Assembly: GCA_027491035.1 (NCBI GenBank)
Contig: JAIXWZ010000083.1
Location: 1-35,525 of the forward strand
DNA length: 35,525 bases
Reading direction: 5' to 3'
Source: Comamonadaceae bacterium
GTDB taxonomy: Bacteria > Pseudomonadota > Gammaproteobacteria > Burkholderiales > Burkholderiaceae_C
Shown: piece by piece, positions 31,146 to 35,525 of the stretch
Position numbering within the stretch: position 1 is the stretch's first letter
Layout of the letters: the number at the start of each line of letters is the position of its first letter
Made by a program: the position numbers and the translations under genes
Notes under the pieces: generated by a model
The model's input: the letters and a program-made list of their open reading frames with translations, nothing else
Database searches by the model: none
What the model was told of the DNA's origin: nothing

Positions 31146-33038
31146 ATGCCCTCTATTCGTGATTTTGTTCAATACGCGCCGGTGACCAGTCGCCCCCCGG
31201 TGCGCTGGCCCGGCGGTAAACGCCTGGCGGTCTGGATCGTGCCCAACGTCGAGTTCTACGAGTACACGCCGCCACCGGCCATCGGCCGCGAAACCTGGGA
31301 CCGGGTGCCGGTGCATCCCGATGTGCGCGAATACGGCTTTCGGGACTACGGCAACCGGGTCGGGATCTGGCGCATGGACGAGGTCTTGCGTGAGTACCCG
31401 GTGCGCCCAACGGTATCGCTCAACCTCGCTTTGCTCGACCACTTTCCGGAAATTGCGCAACTGATCCGCGATCGCGGCTGGGCGGTCATGAGCCATGGCC
31501 TGTACAACACCCGCTTTCTGTATGGCATGGACGAGGCTCAGGAACGAGCGTTTTACCGCGACAACATCGACAGCCTCAAACGCCACACCGGGGGCGATCT
31601 GCAGGGCATCTTGACGCCGGCCATCACCAACACGGCGCGCACGCCTGCGCTGATTGCCGAGTCGGGCATGACCTATCACGCCGACTGGGTGCATGACGAT
31701 GTGCCGGTGCCCATTCATGTACCGGGCCGTCGGCTGGTGTCGATTCCCTACAGCTACGACTTGAACGACGCCCCCTTGTGGGACGGCCGCCCCTATGGCG
31801 CGCGCTATTTCGTCGACGCATGCAAGGCGGCTTTCGATCGGCTTTACGCCGAGAGCAGCGACGGCGGGCGGGTGTTCTGCGTGGCCCTGCATCCTTATCA
31901 GATTGGTCAGCCGCACCATGTGGGCCACTTGCGCGAGGTGCTCGACCACATGGCCGGGCATGACGGGGTGTGGTGGGCCACCGGCGATGAGATCGCCCGC
32001 CATTTCCTGGACCATCACCACGACGAGCATGTGGCGCATGCCCAAGAGATCGAGGCGCGCCGCGTGGCCCGCCCCAAACAGGCTGTAGTGCGCGCGCCCC
32101 GGCCGGTGCAAGACATGCAGCCCGGACCCTGGCCGGCCGAGCGGCGCCATGGGTATGACCACCCGCATTGCACCTGGTCGCCCTGGCCGAGCCGGACACC
32201 GCTGCGTTGGCAGGCCCCGGGGCAGTTGGCCGTGGTGCCGTTGCTGGTGCTTGAAGCCTACGAGGACCCACTGCCGGAAAACTGGCCGCAGGTGCACAGC
32301 GTGGGCGGCGGCCTGATCCGAGACTTTCCCAACATCTCGCGGGTCTCGACCCGTGAATATGGCCATCGAGTCGGCATCTTCCGGCTGCTCGATGCCTTGC
32401 GCCGGCGCGGGATCAAGCCCACGGTGGCCATCGACGCCTTGAGCGCCGAGTGCTACCCCGACCTGCTCGATCGATTGCAGCAAGACGGTGCCGAGTTCGT
32501 AGCGCATGGCATTTCCGTGACGCGGCCGCAGACGAGCCGCATGAGCGTGGCGCAGGAGCGCGCTTACATCATCGAGACCCTGGAGCGACTGGCCGCTTGC
32601 GGGGTGCAGACTCGTGGCTGGTTTGGCGCCGACTACAGTGAATCGACCCTCACCCCCCAATTGCTGGGCGAGCAGGGCGTGCAGTACCTGTCCGATTGGG
32701 CCAACGACGAGCAGCCCTACCGCATGAGCACGCCAGGCGATCTGGTGGCCACGCCGCTTTGGGCTGACTTCGACGACCAAACGGTGCTGATCAACCGCAT
32801 GTGCGACCCCGTCATTTTGGAAGACCACTTTGGCAAGGCTTTGCGCCAGCTCAATCGCGACGCGGTCCAGTCGGCGCGGCTCCTGCATTTTTGTGTGCGA
32901 CCCTGGGTGCTGGGTTCATCGGCCCGCATTGCCTTGTTTGAGCGGGTGCTTGACGTGGCGCAGTCGCTCGATCAGGTTTGGATGCCGCGCCTGGGCGAGG
33001 TGGTCGACGCCTGGCGAGCGGCGCAGCAAGCGCGCTGA
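31146..33038 (+). CDS. Tandem polysaccharide-deacetylase-like protein (two PuuE-type domains, second one degenerate)
   Basis: 630 residues from the ATG at 31146, about twice the family length. Domain 1 (about 15-290) has WPGGKRLAVWIVPNVEFYEY, YGNRVGIWRMDEV, H117 (MSHG) and H249 in ALHPYQIGQPHH, the features expected of an active metal-binding fold. A linker (about 295-350) follows. Domain 2 (about 350-628) repeats the plan with WQAPGQLAVVPLLVLEAYED, EYGHRVGIFRLLDAL, H454 (VAHG) and NDEQPY (520-525), but LHP is replaced by CVRPW (R585), so one probable active-site His is gone. It may be a catalytic/regulatory pair, like an internal heterodimer. No signal peptide. C-N hydrolysis of a ring or N-acyl group is inferred from the allantoinase/imidase relatives. 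Confidence 0.85.
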   Translation: MPSIRDFVQYAPVTSRPPVRWPGGKRLAVWIVPNVEFYEYTPPPAIGRETWDRVPVHPDVREYGFRDYGNRVGIWRMDEVLREYPVRPTVSLNLALLDHFPEIAQLIRDRGWAVMSHGLYNTRFLYGMDEAQERAFYRDNIDSLKRHTGGDLQGILTPAITNTARTPALIAESGMTYHADWVHDDVPVPIHVPGRRLVSIPYSYDLNDAPLWDGRPYGARYFVDACKAAFDRLYAESSDGGRVFCVALHPYQIGQPHHVGHLREVLDHMAGHDGVWWATGDEIARHFLDHHHDEHVAHAQEIEARRVARPKQAVVRAPRPVQDMQPGPWPAERRHGYDHPHCTWSPWPSRTPLRWQAPGQLAVVPLLVLEAYEDPLPENWPQVHSVGGGLIRDFPNISRVSTREYGHRVGIFRLLDALRRRGIKPTVAIDALSAECYPDLLDRLQQDGAEFVAHGISVTRPQTSRMSVAQERAYIIETLERLAACGVQTRGWFGADYSESTLTPQLLGEQGVQYLSDWANDEQPYRMSTPGDLVATPLWADFDDQTVLINRMCDPVILEDHFGKALRQLNRDAVQSARLLHFCVRPWVLGSSARIALFERVLDVAQSLDQVWMPRLGEVVDAWRAAQQAR

Positions 33039-33081
33039 TGCATGCCACCAAGCCCAACGACCCTTCTGAACAACCGTGACC

Positions 33082-33852
33082 ATGATTGAACTGTCAGGCG
33101 TTTCTAAAACCTACGGGACTGCGCAGGCCCCCATCCATGCGCTGCACCCGACCGACCTGAAGCTCGACGAGGGGCAGGTGGTGGGTCTGCTGGGCTTTTC
33201 TGGGGCGGGCAAGAGCACCTTGCTGCGTTTGGTCAATCTGCTCGAGACGCCCAGCAGTGGTCGGGTCAGCTTGGGCGGACAAGACCTCACCGGACTGACG
33301 GCGGCCGAACTCAGGCAGGCGCGCCAGCAGGTGGGCATGATCTTTCAGCAGTTCAATTTGCTCAGCAGCCGCACGGCTTTGGAGAACGTGGCTTTTGCCC
33401 TGGAGGTGGCGGGGCTTGCGGCCTCGGTACGCCGCGAACGTGCACGCGAGGCACTTTCGGCCGTGGGCTTGAGCGACAAGGAGGCCGCCTTCCCGGCCCA
33501 GTTGTCTGGCGGCCAGAAGCAGCGGGTGGCCATTGCCCGGGCGCTTGCCATGCGCCCGAAGATTTTGCTCAGCGATGAGGCCACTTCGGCGCTCGATCCG
33601 CACACGGCCTTGTCGATTCTGCGCCTACTCAAGCAGCTCAAGCGCGAGCGGGGCATGACCATGGTGGTGGTCACGCATGACATCAAGGTGGCCAGCTATC
33701 TGTGCGAGCAGTCGGTGGTGCTCGAAAAGGGCAGGGTGGTCGACCGCATTGATATGGGCAATCCGCAACCGGTGAGCCGTCTGGGCAAGTTCTTTTTTGA
33801 AACCGCCCGGGGTTGGACCGATGACACCGAGTTGCCGCAGGAGGATGCATGA
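33082..33852 (+). CDS. metN: Methionine-type ABC transporter ATP-binding protein, MetN-like without regulatory domain
   Basis: 256 residues from the ATG at 33082; a GTG two codons earlier is possible. Walker A is GFSGAGKST, the signature is LSGGQKQRVAIARAL and Walker B is ILLSDEATSALDP with VVVTHD. The Q-loop region IFQQFNLLSSRTALENVAFALE is typical of MetN. Usual MetN proteins have about 340 residues with a C-terminal NIL (ACT-like) domain that senses methionine; this one stops shortly after the ATPase core. It overlaps the permease gene by 4 bases. The missing domain suggests import without methionine trans-inhibition, perhaps of another substrate. Confidence 0.9.
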   Translation: MIELSGVSKTYGTAQAPIHALHPTDLKLDEGQVVGLLGFSGAGKSTLLRLVNLLETPSSGRVSLGGQDLTGLTAAELRQARQQVGMIFQQFNLLSSRTALENVAFALEVAGLAASVRRERAREALSAVGLSDKEAAFPAQLSGGQKQRVAIARALAMRPKILLSDEATSALDPHTALSILRLLKQLKRERGMTMVVVTHDIKVASYLCEQSVVLEKGRVVDRIDMGNPQPVSRLGKFFFETARGWTDDTELPQEDA

Positions 33853-34520
33853 ACGATTTATTCGGCGCTTTGGTCGAATTCGGCCCCGCGCTCTGGAAAG
33901 CCACCACCGACACCTTTTTGATGGTCGGTGTGACCATGGTCAGCGCAGTGCTCTTGGGCACACCCTTGGGTGTGCTGCTGTTTGTGACATCCTCGCAGGG
34001 GCTCTACCCCAAGCCGGTGCTCAACCGGGTGGCGGCTTATTTGGTCAATGTGCTGCGCTCGTTTCCTTTCATCATCTTGCTGGTGCTGCTCATTCCGTTT
34101 TCGCGGGTGGTGGTGGGAACCAGCATCGGCCCGAAGGCGGCGGCAGTGGCTTTGTCGTTTGCGGTGATTCCCTACTTCGCGCGTTTGGTTGAGCAGAACC
34201 TGCGCGATGTGCCGCGCGGCATGGTCGAGATGGCCCGCGCTTGCGGCGCCACGCCGCTGCAAACGGTGCTCAAGGTGCTCATCCCCGAGGCCCTGCCCGC
34301 CTTGCTGGGTAGCCTGACTGTCACCGCAACCGGCTTCATCGCTTACTCGGCTGTGGCCGGTGCAGTGGGCGCCGGCGGCCTGGGCGATTTGGCCATACGC
34401 TACGGCTATTACCGTTTTGAGACCTCGGTGATGATCTGGTGCGTGGTCATCATGTTTGTGTTGGTTCAGTGCACGCAACTGCTGGGTGACTGGCTGGTGC
34501 GACGCACCGATAAGCGTTGA
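33849..34520 (+). CDS. metI: Methionine-type ABC transporter permease, MetI-like
   Basis: 223 residues with about five membrane spans. TTDTFLMVGVTMVSAVLLGTP, NVLRSFPFIILLVLLIPF, and the ATPase-contact EMARACGATPLQTVLKVLIPEALP (EAA loop) are family landmarks; GAGGLGDLAIRYGYYRF ends the conserved part. It should form a homodimeric channel with MetN and MetQ. The start overlaps the MetN-like stop (ATGA) and the MetQ-like gene follows after 28 bases. Confidence 0.93.
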   Translation: MNDLFGALVEFGPALWKATTDTFLMVGVTMVSAVLLGTPLGVLLFVTSSQGLYPKPVLNRVAAYLVNVLRSFPFIILLVLLIPFSRVVVGTSIGPKAAAVALSFAVIPYFARLVEQNLRDVPRGMVEMARACGATPLQTVLKVLIPEALPALLGSLTVTATGFIAYSAVAGAVGAGGLGDLAIRYGYYRFETSVMIWCVVIMFVLVQCTQLLGDWLVRRTDKR

Positions 34521-34548
34521 TTTTCTTTTTTAACCTGAGGAGCTTGTC

Positions 34549-35352
34549 ATGAAAAAACGTCATCTTCTGGCTGCCATGGTGGCCCTGTCTGTCACCGCAT
34601 CGGCCTCCTGGGCGCAGCAGCAGGTGCTGCGCATCGGCTTCTTCCCCGGCCCCTATGCCGACCAATTCAAGCGCGGGGTGCAGCCCTACCTTGAGAGCCA
34701 GGGCATCAAGGTGCAGGCCACTGAGTTTTCGAACATCATTCAGCTCAACTCGGCCTTGATGGACGGCGCGCTCGACGCCAACGTGTTCCAAAACCGGGCC
34801 TTCATGGACACCTTCAATACCCAGCAAAAAGCCCGGCTGGTGGAAGTGCTGCAAGTGCCCAGCGCGCCTTTGGGCATTTACTCGAGCAAGCACAAGGACC
34901 TGCGCGCTTTGCCCAACGGCGCCCGGGTGTCGGTTCCCAACGACCCGACTTCGATGGGCCGAGCCTTGGCCTTCTTGCAGAGCCAGGGGCTGATCACGCT
35001 CGATCCGGCGGTGCCCGCCGGCCGCGCCACCGAGCGCAACGTCACCGGCAATCCCAAGAACATCCAGCTGGTTCCGATTGACGCACCGCAGATGCCGCGC
35101 ACCATGGTGGAGATGGATGCCGCCGCGATCTTGGGCAACCACGTGATCGCCGCCGGCATGGTGCTGTCGTCGGCGCTGGCGCTCGAAGATCCTGCGCCCC
35201 AGTACCGCATCATTTTGGTGGCGCGCGACGACGTGGCCCGCTCGGACCTGATGGCCAAGCTGGTCACGGGTTACAAGTCGGCTGAGTACCGGCGCTTCGT
35301 CGAGACCGACCCCAAGGCCAAGGGCTTTTCGCGGCCTGAGTACTGGCGCTGA
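34549..35352 (+). CDS. metQ: MetQ/NlpA-family periplasmic substrate-binding protein
   Basis: 267 residues with GAGGAG before the ATG. The signal peptide MKKRHLLAAMVALSVTASAS ends at SWA-Q and contains no lipobox Cys, so the mature protein is probably soluble in the periplasm, unlike lipoprotein MetQ. Family landmarks are LRIGFFPGPYADQF, EFSNIIQLNSALMDGALDANVFQN and PLGIYSSKHKDL, then VSVPNDPTSMGRAL. The family binds methionine and related compounds; here the ligand may be the cluster's substrate. It stops 9 bases before a GntR regulator. Confidence 0.92.
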   Translation: MKKRHLLAAMVALSVTASASWAQQQVLRIGFFPGPYADQFKRGVQPYLESQGIKVQATEFSNIIQLNSALMDGALDANVFQNRAFMDTFNTQQKARLVEVLQVPSAPLGIYSSKHKDLRALPNGARVSVPNDPTSMGRALAFLQSQGLITLDPAVPAGRATERNVTGNPKNIQLVPIDAPQMPRTMVEMDAAAILGNHVIAAGMVLSSALALEDPAPQYRIILVARDDVARSDLMAKLVTGYKSAEYRRFVETDPKAKGFSRPEYWR

Positions 35353-35361
35353 AGGTCGCCG

Positions 35362-35525
35362 ATGAACGGGGTCACCAGCAGCGTCGACAAGGCCTGCCAG
35401 GTCATACGCGAGGCCATCCGCAGCGGGCAGTACCCGGGCGGATCCTGGATCCGCGAGGTGGCGGTGGCCGAGCGGGCTGCTGTTTCGCGCACCTCGGTGC
35501 GCCAAGCGCTCAACGTCTTGGCCGC
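35362..35525 (+). CDS. GntR-family transcriptional regulator (N-terminal 54 residues, cut by window edge)
   Basis: The ATG at 35362 has GAAGG upstream and lies 9 bases after the MetQ-like stop. The visible part is the winged-helix domain: ACQVIREAIRSGQYPGGSW, then REVAVAERAAVSRTSVRQAL with the GntR recognition helix, followed by NVLAA. The ligand domain lies outside the window, so the subfamily is not visible, though the helix resembles FCD-type proteins. As the last visible gene of the rightward operon it is the natural candidate to bind the TGCATACAA boxes at 29667-29751. Confidence 0.85.
   Translation, partial: MNGVTSSVDKACQVIREAIRSGQYPGGSWIREVAVAERAAVSRTSVRQALNVLA

Noticed and set aside
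30147-32888. Minus-strand open frame of 913 codons opposite the MmgE/PrpD and deacetylase-like genes
   Set aside because: It is antisense to two well-supported genes, lacks any recognisable domain and has the His/Gln/Gly/Arg-rich composition typical of high-GC shadow frames.
1-35525. CRISPR arrays, insertion sequences, tRNA or rRNA genes, prophage
   Set aside because: Both strands were scanned by eye; no regularly spaced repeats, transposase motifs, tRNA-like cloverleaf ends or phage structural genes were recognised. A short degenerate element could still be missed.

Overview
The window looks like chromosomal DNA of a GC-rich betaproteobacterium, most likely order Burkholderiales (Comamonadaceae- or Alcaligenaceae-like). 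Pointers are the uniformly high GC, a Bug/TctC-type periplasmic binding protein, a PaaN2-type aldehyde dehydrogenase, LIV-type ABC genes embedded in catabolic operons, and a fused MnmC next to YggX. Family calls come from reading motifs, not from database searches. No tRNA, rRNA, CRISPR array, insertion sequence or prophage was seen.

Region 1 (1-7282, all minus): a compact operon read right to left. Order: GTG-started lipocalin-like protein, PaaN-type aldehyde dehydrogenase, carotenoid/lignostilbene-type cleavage oxygenase, acyl-CoA ligase, alpha/beta hydrolase, Bug-type binding protein, and a nitronate monooxygenase cut by the window edge. Many junctions are 4-bp ATGA overlaps. The set suggests oxidative cleavage of a C=C bond, oxidation of the aldehyde and CoA activation.

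Region 2 (7480-16794, minus): a transport and catabolism operon. Order from the promoter: FCD-type GntR regulator, SDR, metallo-beta-lactamase-fold hydrolase, allantoinase/imidase-like polysaccharide deacetylase, LIV-type permeases and ATPases, LIV-type binding protein, second SDR and a RutB-like cysteine hydrolase. Divergent from it (17021-20503, plus) lies a four-gene unit: FAD monooxygenase, isocitrate lyase/PEP-mutase family lyase, N-carbamoylsarcosine-amidase-like cysteine hydrolase, and an arylmalonate decarboxylase/maleate isomerase-like protein without the expected cysteines. Two identical TTGTGTACA boxes, one in each promoter, suggest that the GntR protein controls both arms. Together this is a candidate undescribed pathway for a nitrogen-containing ring or imide.

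Region 3 (20549-24224): a MazF-type toxin with a ribbon-helix-helix antitoxin and a palindromic AT-rich promoter, a GNAT acetyltransferase, a REP-like repeat, mnmC and yggX.

Region 4 (24288-35525): a second catabolic island around a divergent promoter at 29645-29755. Leftward: amidase, an atypical YrdC-domain protein and a cysteine-synthase-like PLP enzyme with overlapping ends, then a class III CoA-transferase and an HMG-CoA-lyase-type enzyme. Rightward: MmgE/PrpD protein, a tandem two-domain polysaccharide-deacetylase-like protein whose second domain has lost a key histidine, a MetNIQ-type transporter lacking the usual MetN regulatory domain, and the start of a GntR regulator. TGCATACAA boxes in the divergent promoter are candidate operators for that regulator. 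Regions 2 and 4 share the same deacetylase-like subfamily together with amide-cleaving enzymes, a dedicated transporter and a GntR protein.
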